From an uncultured Mediterraneibacter sp. (GTDB lineage Bacteria; Bacillota; Clostridia; Lachnospirales; Lachnospiraceae): 10,114 bases of DNA. The notes below the pieces were generated by a model, which saw nothing but the letters and a program-made list of their open reading frames with translations, searched no databases and was not told where the DNA came from. Below, piece after piece: positions 1 through 6,791 of the stretch. Position numbers and translations under genes: made by a program. Position 1 is the stretch's first letter; each line of letters opens with the position of its first letter. Location of the stretch: the NCBI GenBank assembly GCA_934418295.1, contig CAKRWZ010000065.1, forward strand, positions 1 through 10,114, read 5' to 3'.

Positions 1-1073
1 AAGACGCTTCCACTTTCGACTTTCTCTCCCGCTTCCGGATATGCCGGATTCGCCGGATCCAACTTGTAGCCTTTGTATTTATCTGCCGGCGTCGGGATGC
101 CGCTTTCCGCGATGGCGATCTTTGCCGGGTTATCGTTGATCCAGGCATTGCCGTCTACCGTAATGGCATCTGCCGTCTGCTCCACACCATCCAATGTGTA
201 TTTCACCGTATAATTGGTTGGCTGAGTCTGGCTGTTATCTTTTACATAATAAATAGTAATTATTTTATTTTGATTTGCCGCAACAGTATAACTGCTTTCA
301 CTGGCGGAATCATATTTGTAGCCGGCAATGTTTTTGGCATCTTTTTCCCCGAATGTCAGTGCCGTTCCTGCCTGGTAAAGATTTCCCTGGCTTGAATCTG
401 CGATCGCTGCACCGGTTGCCTTATCTACATATTGAATGGTGACTGTTCCGTACTTGTTTCGGATCGTCATGGACCCGTCCAGATGTAAGGTTCTCCATCC
501 CCCTTCTTCGATAGCCGGTACATACCCGTCAGCACCGTTCGCCCAGCTGACGTTGTTAAAAGTAATATCATTGATATTGATCGAAGTGTTGTATTCGTGT
601 ACGAAGCTGCCGCTTTTGACTGCTGCCACTACCGTGCTCAGACTCGGTGTGGAAAACGGCCATGTGTATGTTCCTGAAACATCCACATATCCCAATGTAT
701 ACCAGCCGGATCCGTTCAGCACCAATCCTGCTGTGCTTCCGGAAACTTTTGTGTATACGTATACACGGGTGGTGGCCGCCAGCGGTTTTACCTCATTTTT
801 ATTGGCATATACCGCAATTTCGCCGTCACCGGCTTCTTCCATTTCTTTTTCAAGCTGTTCCGTTGTTTCTTCCTGAACATTGCTTTCTTCTTTTATCGCC
901 TCTTCAGATTTCGCAACTTCCTCTGAAACCTCATTTCCTTTTTCCGTCTCTTCTGTCTGTGCTTTCGTTGCCGCCAGGCTTTCCTCTTCGCCCAGGGCCA
1001 AAGCTTCTACAGGTGCGAATGAAATCATCATACAGACCGCAAGCAATGTTGCTATAATTTTTCGCGTCTTCAT
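1..1073 (-). CDS. Secreted MucBP-type surface protein, N-terminal part (runs off left edge)
   Basis: The reading frame is open from ATG 1073 to the window edge (357 full codons plus two bases), so the protein is incomplete. A strong AGGAGGA ribosome site sits 4-5 bases before the ATG. Residues 1-27 form a signal peptide (MKTRK, hydrophobic core to about 20, then AEAL-like VEALALG). Residues 29-80 are a Glu-rich, low-complexity spacer. Residues 101-205 are a beta-rich module with Tyr/Trp/Gly positions (GWYTLGYV, HLDG) like those in other Lachnospiraceae surface proteins. Residues 208-277 fit a MucBP-type module (VTIQYVDKATG, GYKYDSAS, IITIYYVK). A further similar module starts near 288. The family is exported and often wall-anchored by a C-terminal LPXTG signal, which would lie outside this window. 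It follows the small gene 1132-1488 by 58 bp or more and is probably co-transcribed. Role inferred: adhesion to mucus or other surfaces. Confidence 0.85.
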   Translation of the reverse strand, partial: MKTRKIIATLLAVCMMISFAPVEALALGEEESLAATKAQTEETEKGNEVSEEVAKSEEAIKEESNVQEETTEQLEKEMEEAGDGEIAVYANKNEVKPLAATTRVYVYTKVSGSTAGLVLNGSGWYTLGYVDVSGTYTWPFSTPSLSTVVAAVKSGSFVHEYNTSININDITFNNVSWANGADGYVPAIEEGGWRTLHLDGSMTIRNKYGTVTIQYVDKATGAAIADSSQGNLYQAGTALTFGEKDAKNIAGYKYDSASESSYTVAANQNKIITIYYVKDNSQTQPTNYTVKYTLDGVEQTADAITVDGNAWINDNPAKIAIAESGIPTPADKYKGYKLDPANPAYPEAGEKVESGSV

Positions 1074-1131
1074 CTTATCCTCCTGTTCCTTCTGTTTTTT
1101 TCGTTCTATTTATCCTGAATCGCTTTATCTG

Positions 1132-1509
1132 TCAGCGTGCGAACATGGTTTCCAGCTGGATCAGCAACTCCAATACACTGCGAAACGTTGCTTCCGTTCC
1201 AGCCTCTATACAACGTAATCTCCCCTGCCAACTATAATTTTGCCGAAAAAGTATGCCCAGCTCAAAATCGGCCAACTCTGCTTTGAGAACGGGTTTGGCC
1301 GGCACCTCATCCCCTGCCGTATCCATCCATTCTTCCAGCAATACCACCAATCTGGAAAGGCGTGTGAATTCTGCTTTTCGGTTTAACGCAAAACTTTGTA
1401 CCGTTCCGCAGATCGTATCATCCTTCCCGACTTCTGCTGTCAGATAAAATGTATTTCTCCCTATTGGCATCATCCTGTTTTCTCTCATGCTGCACATCGT
1501 CTCTTTCAT
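1132..1509 (-). CDS. Small conserved-looking protein of unknown function
   Basis: The frame encodes up to 125 residues, with no signal peptide or membrane segment. I do not recognise a named domain. The segment FELGILFRQNYSWQG (residues 82-96) followed by an amphipathic C-terminal helix (ATFRSVLELLIQLE) resembles small hypothetical proteins I have seen in Lachnospiraceae, but that is memory and not a search. The start is uncertain. ATG 1509 is preceded directly by an in-frame TAA and has no good ribosome site; ATGs at 1497, 1488, 1473 and 1470 are in frame, and the recognisable body begins near IGRNTFYL (residue 16). The gene lies downstream of the strong terminator at 1631-1671, so it needs its own promoter, for which 1556-1590 is a candidate. 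It precedes the surface protein gene by 58 bp in the same direction, so both may share a transcript. Confidence 0.65.
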   Translation of the reverse strand: MKETMCSMRENRMMPIGRNTFYLTAEVGKDDTICGTVQSFALNRKAEFTRLSRLVVLLEEWMDTAGDEVPAKPVLKAELADFELGILFRQNYSWQGRLRCIEAGTEATFRSVLELLIQLETMFAR

Positions 1510-1555
1510 TTAAAATATCAATATCTTGAGGATTCCATCCTCCACTTTATTCATT

Positions 1556-1590
1556 ATTTTACGCAGCAGGCTATGATTTCGCTATGATTT
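1556..1590 (-). promoter_or_regulatory. Candidate SARP/BTAD-type activator-dependent promoter (tandem repeats plus -10)
   Basis: On the minus strand, AAATCATAGC occurs twice (plus coordinates 1581-1590 and 1570-1579) with a period of 11 bp. Exactly 8 bp after the second copy is TAAAAT (1556-1561), a 5/6 match to the -10 consensus. The -35 position, 17 bp further up, reads TAGCGA and is not consensus, which suits an activator-dependent promoter. SARP-family winged-helix activators are known to bind direct repeats of 11-bp period placed 8 bp before the -10. Transcription would start near 1549 and lead into the small gene and surface protein. Confidence 0.5.
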
Positions 1591-1630
1591 GAAAATTCAG
1601 CCGGTTTTTTCTGAAAAAATTATATTTAAA

Positions 1631-1671
1631 AACCCTCTTTCCCAGACATTCCTTGTCCGGAAAAGAGGGTT
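1631..1671 (-). terminator. Strong intrinsic terminator ending the pilus-like operon
   Basis: An 18-bp stem (arms 1631-1648 and 1654-1671) encloses a 5-base loop. Its only two non-Watson-Crick positions become G-U pairs when read on the minus strand and mismatches when read on the plus strand. On the minus strand the stem is followed by TTTTTAAATATAATTTTTT. It lies 25 bp after the stop of the BTAD regulator gene. No T-run follows on the plus side. Confidence 0.92.
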
Positions 1672-1696
1672 CTTACTCCCTAAAACTGCTTGGCTT

Positions 1697-2911
1697 TTAT
1701 TCTTTTGAAAAATCGAGTATCCGCTGTAGCTCGATCATTTTAAAACGAAACATGGCTTTTGTTTTCGGAAATCTTCGATACAGATTTTCACGGATCCGCG
1801 AAAAGATGGACTCCTCATCCTGTGGCTGTGCGCTGGGCAGCAACACCCAGAATTGACTGGCGCCCAGTTGTGTAAAGGGATCCCCGCCCCGCAGGCAGTC
1901 TTGCAGCGTCAGCTTCATCTGCTGCATATACACTGCATTTTTCTCCGGCTGCGTTTCCCAGTCTTCCAGGCAAAGCATCAAAAGCTGCGTCGGTGTATTA
2001 TTACGCCGCATCGTACGAAGCTGCAGCTTTGTAATTTCCCGGAATGTCGTGTTGTCACAGCAAAAGGCTGTATTGTCACCGCTGTCTTCCATCAGAAACG
2101 CCCTCAGCTGCTCTTCATCCATATCATTTCCGTAAATCTGCTGGATCGCCGCCCGTTTTTCCGTTTCCATCTCCGGTGACGGAACGACTCCATATTCTTC
2201 ATCATAAAATTGCCGCATCCGCTCATAATGTTCCAATGCCCTCTGAGGCTGCATATTGTGGATCAGTGCCCGCATCAACAAAATGCTGAACTCTTCTGCC
2301 ATCGGATCCATTTGTACCACTCTGGTACACAGCAATACCACATCCTGATAGTTTTGCATTTCCATCAACACATGTGCCGTCTTTTTGCAGATCCTGAAAT
2401 ATAAAGACCTGTAATAGGTGTTCAAATTGACACACCACAGCTCCGACGCCGCTTCCGGAAGAAAATCTCCTTCGTAAAGAAGGATCGCTTCTTTGGCGAT
2501 TTTCTGAAATTTTTTCGGGTTCTTCTCCGCCATCGCCTGTTCTACCAGTTTTTCAAACACGTCTGCGTCAAACCAAGTATCCCGGTCCGGTGCCCAGATA
2601 TAGCAGCCATCTTCGTGACGGATCAGGCCTTTTGCATCCGTAAATCCCAGTGCTCCCAGGGAACTTCTGGCACGGCTGGCATTGTTCTGCAGCGTACTTA
2701 CCGGATTACTGCTCCCGCTTTCCGGCCAAAGCAGATCAATCAGTTCCTGTGCAGAAACGCCCCGATCCCGGTGTATGATCAAATAGGCCACCAATGTCCA
2801 AAGTCTGCTGGCCCGTCCTGCCAGGTTTACTTTTTGAGGTTCTGACATTCCTTCTTCCTGCAACGTAAATTGTCCAAGCATCTTCACTTTTATTTGCGGA
2901 TATCCTCCCAT
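1697..2911 (-). CDS. BTAD-family (SARP-like) transcriptional regulator with degenerate GGDEF-like C-terminus
   Basis: This 404-residue protein carries an OmpR-type winged-helix domain at about residues 7-105 (GRASRLWTLVAYLI, then VSAQELIDLLWPE, then a TLQNNASRARSSLG recognition-helix region). A helical-repeat bacterial transcriptional activator domain follows at about 112-260 (W/FDADVFEKLV, LYEGDFLPE, RALEHYERMRQFYDEEYGVVPSPE). Residues about 285-395 look like a GGDEF fold that has lost its active site: LRGGDPFTQLGASQFWVLLP occupies the place of the usual R..D...R-GGDEF-.vLLP segment, and the DxLT and GH motifs are absent. It is therefore unlikely to make c-di-GMP; a binding or structural role is possible. 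The start ATG 2911 follows AAGGAAAGG. It is the last gene before the terminator, 127 bp after the ATPase gene, and probably regulates the pilus-like genes and/or the adhesin transcript downstream. The domain call is firm, the targets are inferred. Confidence 0.9.
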   Translation of the reverse strand: MGGYPQIKVKMLGQFTLQEEGMSEPQKVNLAGRASRLWTLVAYLIIHRDRGVSAQELIDLLWPESGSSNPVSTLQNNASRARSSLGALGFTDAKGLIRHEDGCYIWAPDRDTWFDADVFEKLVEQAMAEKNPKKFQKIAKEAILLYEGDFLPEAASELWCVNLNTYYRSLYFRICKKTAHVLMEMQNYQDVVLLCTRVVQMDPMAEEFSILLMRALIHNMQPQRALEHYERMRQFYDEEYGVVPSPEMETEKRAAIQQIYGNDMDEEQLRAFLMEDSGDNTAFCCDNTTFREITKLQLRTMRRNNTPTQLLMLCLEDWETQPEKNAVYMQQMKLTLQDCLRGGDPFTQLGASQFWVLLPSAQPQDEESIFSRIRENLYRRFPKTKAMFRFKMIELQRILDFSKE

Positions 2912-3038
2912 CGTCCATTCCTTTCCTTATTGTTTGCCATAAAAATTTGCTTGCTCTTTCACTGATTATTTCGCGAATTCACAGTTTTAGTCAGAAATCA
3001 CACATGTATCGTAAAATAAAAGTGAAATTTTATTCTGT

Positions 3039-4112
3039 TTAGTTCTCCTTCAGCCTTCGGCTGACGAGTTCATAATTATTACAATATTCCAACGCTGTTT
3101 CTGCCGTAATCTTTCCTTCTCTTACCAAATCCAAAAGCGCCATATCCATAGTCCGCATTCCCTGTGCACCGCCGCTGGCAATGGCCGATTCCAGCTGGTG
3201 GGTCTTGCTCTCCCGAATCATGTTGCGGATCGCCATGGTCATATACATGATCTCAAATACCGGCAGTGGTTTTCCATCAATATCCGGTACCAACTGCTGG
3301 CTGACCACCGCCTGCAGCACCATTGACAACTGCAGTCGAATCTGCGGCTGTTGTTCCGGCGGGAATATATCCACGACCCGGTCTATGGTATTGACCGCCC
3401 CGGTCGTGTGCAGACTGGAAAGCAAAAGCTGCCCCGTCTCTGCCGCCCGCATGGTCACTTCGGTCGTCTCCCGATCACGCATTTCTCCCAGCAGGATCAC
3501 ATCCGGGCTTTCCCGCAGCGCACTTCTCAAAGCCGTCACATAGCTGGGGCAATCCATCGGGATCTCCCGCTGGCTTATGATACATTGATCATGCCGATGA
3601 ACAAACTCCACCGGATCTTCCAACGTCAAAATGTGGCCGCTGCGTGTATGGTTGATCTCATTAACGATACAGTTCAGCGTTGTAGATTTTCCGGATCCTG
3701 CCCGGCCCGTGATCAGTGCAATGCCGTTTTTCAGCTGTGCGATCCGCATGACCTCCGGCGGAATATGCATTTCTTCTGCCGTCGGCACACCAAAGCGGAT
3801 CACCCTTACCACCGCAGCAATACTGCCCCGCTGATAATACAGATTCACACGGAACCGCGCCACTCCCGGCAACGCGAAAGAAAAATCGTCATCCGTCTGT
3901 TTTCCGTTGACACAAAAAGCTTCCCTTTGTGCCATCTGGTAAATGCCGGACGCAAAATCTAAAGTGTCCTGAGGGGTCCAGCGCCCCTCTTCTTCCAATC
4001 GAAGCTGCTGTCCGTTTACTTTATAAGTCAGCGGAAGCCCTGCCACGACGAAAATATCCGAGGCATCACATTCCACTGCTTTCTGCAAAATCTGTTTTAA
4101 ATTGATTTCCAT
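3039..4112 (-). CDS. pilT: PilT-type hexameric ATPase (type IV pilus retraction-like)
   Basis: The protein has 357 residues, the usual PilT length. It powers pilus retraction in classical systems, acting in the cytoplasm against the platform protein. Visible landmarks: N-terminal PAS-like half (residues 1-110), Walker A GRAGSGKST (136-144), Asp box ILTLEDPVEF (161-170), Walker B DVILLGEMRD (204-213) with the catalytic Glu 210, and a His box around LLLSSLHTTGAVNTIDR (229-245). The C-terminal AIRNMIRESKTHQL (294-307) matches the conserved PilT AIRNLIRE signature. Start ATG 4112 is preceded by AGAGGA lying inside the end of the upstream gene, whose stop is only 3 bp away. It is the only motor ATPase in the window. 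It could drive assembly as well as retraction in this cluster, which would be unusual; that is inference. Confidence 0.93.
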   Translation of the reverse strand: MEINLKQILQKAVECDASDIFVVAGLPLTYKVNGQQLRLEEEGRWTPQDTLDFASGIYQMAQREAFCVNGKQTDDDFSFALPGVARFRVNLYYQRGSIAAVVRVIRFGVPTAEEMHIPPEVMRIAQLKNGIALITGRAGSGKSTTLNCIVNEINHTRSGHILTLEDPVEFVHRHDQCIISQREIPMDCPSYVTALRSALRESPDVILLGEMRDRETTEVTMRAAETGQLLLSSLHTTGAVNTIDRVVDIFPPEQQPQIRLQLSMVLQAVVSQQLVPDIDGKPLPVFEIMYMTMAIRNMIRESKTHQLESAIASGGAQGMRTMDMALLDLVREGKITAETALEYCNNYELVSRRLKEN

Positions 4113-4115
4113 TGG

Positions 4116-4517
4116 CTAATCCTCTTTTCCCTGCCACACTCCCTGGTCATCCGTTTCTGCTTCCCATTGCCTGCTGCAGCTCCATTGACGAATCTCATAT
4201 TTGCCGTCTTGTGCAGTCAGGCGGATCGTCAACTGCATCTCGCCGCTTTGCAGCTGCGTCGAAAGCTCTTTATCAGTTGCTTCTGTATTTTGCGGAAGGT
4301 CGCCTTTTCCGTTCAGATAAGCATCCGCTTCTGCCAGCCACTGCTGCCCTTCATTTTGACACCGGTTCAGCCGCCGGATGTATTCCCCGTATCGCCGGGC
4401 CGTACTCTGATCCGCTTTGGCCGTTGCCACCGTCAAGACTGCAAAAACAGACATACACAGCATGACCACCGCAAACAGGACGGACACACTGCCGATCCGA
4501 AACTGTTTCGCTCCCAT
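4116..4517 (-). CDS. Small single-pass membrane protein of the pilus-like cluster
   Basis: The protein has 133 residues. A short basic N-terminus (MGAKQFRIG) is followed by one membrane segment (about 10-33, SVSVLFAVVMLCMSVFAVLTVATA), a helical stretch (34-72) and a soluble tail with two beta-strand-like parts (MQLTIRLT, KYEIRQW) and one Cys. This bitopic layout resembles pilin-like or minor pseudopilin-like proteins in Clostridia pilus clusters, but there is no GFTLxE cleavage motif; G9 before SVSVL is the nearest thing. The start has an excellent AGGAGGA site 6 bp upstream and lies 2 bp after the stop of the previous gene; its own stop is 3 bp before pilT. No named family is recognised. Role inferred from context: filament or platform subunit. 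Confidence 0.8.
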   Translation of the reverse strand: MGAKQFRIGSVSVLFAVVMLCMSVFAVLTVATAKADQSTARRYGEYIRRLNRCQNEGQQWLAEADAYLNGKGDLPQNTEATDKELSTQLQSGEMQLTIRLTAQDGKYEIRQWSCSRQWEAETDDQGVWQGKED

Positions 4518-4519
4518 AT

Positions 4520-4930
4520 TTAATCCTCCTGCGGCCGATAGACCGTACTTTCCAACTGATAAACCGATTTTTCTCCTGCTTTTCCGGCTGATATCGTCAC
4601 CTTACACATTGTTCCGTTCTTCTCTTCTGTCATTTTCGTTTCAAAGGTCACACAATAAACACCTTTTGCTTTTTCACAAGACTGAAGCTGCCGGTCAAAA
4701 TAAAGTGTTTCCTCATCTTCCGGCATTTCCCCGGAACGAAGCCGTTCCGCCTGACTGCGGCACAGCGAAACCGATGCATTATAGATCTCTGCTTCACGGC
4801 TGGTGGCGTCCGCCCGCACAAACACACAGGCCAGGACCCCGCAGCATATCACAAACAGTAGTACAAACAACAACAGGGGTCCCGTAAAGCTCAGGCGGTG
4901 TGCCGTACTTTCCTGTTTCTCACTTTTCAT
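4520..4930 (-). CDS. Small single-pass membrane protein of the pilus-like cluster
   Basis: I start this 136-residue protein at ATG 4930 because GGGAGG lies 9-10 bp upstream and a membrane segment then falls at residues 17-39 (GPLLLFVLLFVICCGVLACVFV). The frame is open further upstream, but that part is a Cys/Arg-rich shadow of the overlapping gene. After the membrane segment come a helical region (RADATSREAEIYNASVSLC) and a soluble domain with Cys at 57, 85, 93 and 109 that could form disulfides outside the cell. It overlaps the preceding gene by 11 bp and is 2 bp from the next, which suggests translational coupling. It looks like a minor-pilin-like bitopic protein, but no prepilin peptidase site is visible and I know no named function. 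Confidence 0.8.
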   Translation of the reverse strand: MKSEKQESTAHRLSFTGPLLLFVLLFVICCGVLACVFVRADATSREAEIYNASVSLCRSQAERLRSGEMPEDEETLYFDRQLQSCEKAKGVYCVTFETKMTEEKNGTMCKVTISAGKAGEKSVYQLESTVYRPQED

Positions 4931-5381
4931 CTCCGCCACCTCCCGGACACCAGATGGAAGCGCTCTTCCCATCTGCTTCCACACGCAGCAGCTGCTCATT
5001 TTCCCACTCTGCCGTAAAGCTCTCTGTTTCACAAAGCCGTTCTGCATTTTGCGGATCCATCGGCAGCTCTGTCCGTGTAAATTCTGTATACAATCCTCCG
5101 TCATACAAGTACACACGCGTCTCGTAGTTACTGTTCGTTTCCCGCACACAGACTGCCGTTCCTTCCGGGCCGCTTCGCAGCTGCACATTGTCCCTTCCTC
5201 CGCAGGAAGCGATCTGCGTCTGCACAAAAGACAGGGCGCTTCGCTCCCGTATATGTTTATTTTTTGCTTCTGTCACCGTTGCATAGCTTTGTGCTCCCGT
5301 GACCGCTAAAACCAACAATCCGCAGATCAGCAATCCATACAGGATCAGCAGCATAAAAGAAGTGGTCTGTTGCTTCTTCAT
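4920..5381 (-). CDS. DUF4860-like pilus-cluster membrane protein
   Basis: This 153-residue protein starts at ATG 5381, overlapping the previous stop as ATGA, with GGGGAGAG just upstream. It has a hydrophobic segment at 9-29 (FMLLILYGLLICGLLVLAVTG) followed by A-x-x-Y and a beta-rich soluble part. The order of landmarks (FMLL...G..SY, then a RSALSFVQTQI helix, then GTAVCVRE, YETRVYLYDGGLYTEF and LLRVEADGKS) fits my recollection of the DUF4860 family, known only as a protein of Firmicute pilus-type clusters. The tail ends in a Gly-rich PGGGGDEK. It is probably a minor pilin-like or tip component; the function is not established. Family assignment was made by eye. Confidence 0.75.
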   Translation of the reverse strand: MKKQQTTSFMLLILYGLLICGLLVLAVTGAQSYATVTEAKNKHIRERSALSFVQTQIASCGGRDNVQLRSGPEGTAVCVRETNSNYETRVYLYDGGLYTEFTRTELPMDPQNAERLCETESFTAEWENEQLLRVEADGKSASIWCPGGGGDEK

Positions 5382-5686
5382 CCTTTACTCTCCCCCTGCA
5401 CCAGCACCTGCACCTCCGGCAGCTGATTGGATGCAAACACTTCATAAACGATAATATAATTGTCCTGGTTTACAGTCAGTCCATAGTTTTGGATCAGATA
5501 ATCCAAGCTTTCCGGATAAGCACCTTCCACCGTATAGCATTCTACCGCACTCCTCAGCACAGCTTCCCGCACAGCCTCCCGTCCGCCTTGCCGGACATTC
5601 TGACGGATCCCCGGCAACAAGGCCAACGCCGCTATCAACGCCAGCGCAAACACTGCCCCATAAACCCATTTTCTCCATTTTGCCAT
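5378..5686 (-). CDS. Pilin-like small membrane protein
   Basis: The 102-residue protein has a basic start (MAKWRKW), one hydrophobic helix (about 8-26, VYGAVFALALIAALALLPG) and a second amphipathic helix (REAVREAVLRSAVECYTVEG) leading to AYPESLDYLIQNYGL and NYIIVYEVFASNQLPEVQVL. The layout of long helix, C/Y, EG.YP and short strands is that of type IV pilin-like proteins, where the YP segment follows the helix. The classical G-F-T-L-x-E cleavage site with Glu+5 is absent. ATG 5686 follows GGAGGAG by 8 bp; a TTG at 5689 in the same frame is also possible. It is the first small gene after the platform protein and so the best candidate for the main filament subunit, but this is inferred from position and shape. 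Confidence 0.78.
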   Translation of the reverse strand: MAKWRKWVYGAVFALALIAALALLPGIRQNVRQGGREAVREAVLRSAVECYTVEGAYPESLDYLIQNYGLTVNQDNYIIVYEVFASNQLPEVQVLVQGESKG

Positions 5687-5710
5687 CAAAAGTACTCCTC
5701 CGTTACCCGA

Positions 5711-6781
5711 TCACATTCCGCTTAAGATCCCCAAAAGCGGCAGCATCACGCTGAGCAATGTAAAACCTACCGCCAGCGTCAGATATCCGGTCAGCACCGG
5801 TTCTATGCAATCGATCACGCCGCACAATGCGTCCTCTGCCTCCTGTCCCAGCCGATAAGAAACCATTTTCATCGCCTGGGGAAGCTGTCCGCTTTCTTCT
5901 CCGCTCAACAACATCTGGCCATATAATCCCGGCAGCACCCTCCGGCGTACCAGAGACTGTACCAGCATCGTTCCCTGATCCATGTCATCCCGACAAGTCT
6001 CCAATATTTTCTTCAATTCTGCATATTGTGTCTGCTGCAGGCAAAATTCCAGCGCATTCATTTCAGAAGCGCCACTGGACAACAACGTAGCCGCCGTCCC
6101 GGTCATCTGTGAAATTTCCAACAAACGGATGGCATGACGTGTAAACCGGCTGCGCTCCATAGGCCGGCGCAGCTTGTCACGCCCCTGCGGTGTTCGCATC
6201 GTCAGCACCAGCGCCAACAGTCCCAGCCCAATGACTGTCGATAAGATCAAACTGATCCATCCGACAATCCGGGCCGCCGGCACATAAGCAAAGGAAGAGG
6301 CTTCCAAGCTTCCCGCAACACTGCCGTAAACCCGCATGAACATCGGGAGCACCCCGAAAACCAGCACTGCCAGCACCACACACATCAACAGTATCAGCAC
6401 CAACGGATACACCACCGTGCTGCGCATTCTTTCATATAATCGGTTCTGCCAGTCATAATATCCCGCCAGATGTTCCATCGCGTCATCCAAACGACCGGAA
6501 AGTTCTGCCGCCCGAAAAACTTCCAGTGTATATTCTGGAAACATGCTGGTTTCTTTTGCCGCTTCAGCAAAGCTTTCTCCGCATGCCAGCGCCTGATCCA
6601 TACTTGCTGCAACGCGGCGCAGCTCCGACGAAAATTTCTCGTTCTTTTCCGCATAGACACCGATCTCTTCCTGCGCAAAAAGTCTCATGGCTTCCTGTAT
6701 CGACACACCGGAATGCAGCATCATGGCAAGGCTGCCGCAAAAAGTACTCAACTGCTTTTCTGAAAAATATGTTTCAGCCAT
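5711..6781 (-). CDS. GspF/PilC-like inner-membrane platform protein
   Basis: Start ATG 6781 (356 residues) is chosen because AAGGAGGAAAGC directly precedes it; the longer frame to 6859 would overlap the upstream lipoprotein gene and lacks such a site. Two type II secretion F domains are seen: first at about 10-145 (QLSTFCGSLAMMLHSGVSIQEAM, GESFAEA, FPEYTLEVFRAAELSGRLDDAMEHLA, YPLVLILL) and second at about 215-350 (RLLEISQMTGTAATLLSSGASEMNALE, YGQMLLSGEESGQLPQAM, IEPVLTGYLTLAVGF). Membrane segments lie near 123-147, 170-194 and 328-352. It is a bit shorter than the usual 400 residues. In type IV pilus and type II secretion machines this protein recruits the motor ATPase and holds the growing filament. 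Its partner here would be the PilT-type ATPase encoded five genes downstream (GspF, four small genes, PilT). Confidence 0.92.
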   Translation of the reverse strand: MAETYFSEKQLSTFCGSLAMMLHSGVSIQEAMRLFAQEEIGVYAEKNEKFSSELRRVAASMDQALACGESFAEAAKETSMFPEYTLEVFRAAELSGRLDDAMEHLAGYYDWQNRLYERMRSTVVYPLVLILLMCVVLAVLVFGVLPMFMRVYGSVAGSLEASSFAYVPAARIVGWISLILSTVIGLGLLALVLTMRTPQGRDKLRRPMERSRFTRHAIRLLEISQMTGTAATLLSSGASEMNALEFCLQQTQYAELKKILETCRDDMDQGTMLVQSLVRRRVLPGLYGQMLLSGEESGQLPQAMKMVSYRLGQEAEDALCGVIDCIEPVLTGYLTLAVGFTLLSVMLPLLGILSGM

Positions 6782-6791
6782 GCTTTCCTCC

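Noticed and set aside
3015..3034. AT-rich inverted repeat AATAAAA/TTTTATT after pilT as a terminator
   Set aside because: It has no GC pairs and no T-run beyond the arm, so it is too weak to call; transcription probably continues into the BTAD gene.
3351..3962. Plus-strand frame of 203 codons opposite pilT
   Set aside because: It is a shadow of pilT, rich in His/Arg/Pro from the complementary codons.
4931..5227. Upstream extension of the 4520-4930 gene (frame open to 5227)
   Set aside because: It overlaps the DUF4860-like gene completely, has an unnatural Cys/Arg-rich composition, and a strong ribosome site plus signal-anchor begin at 4930.
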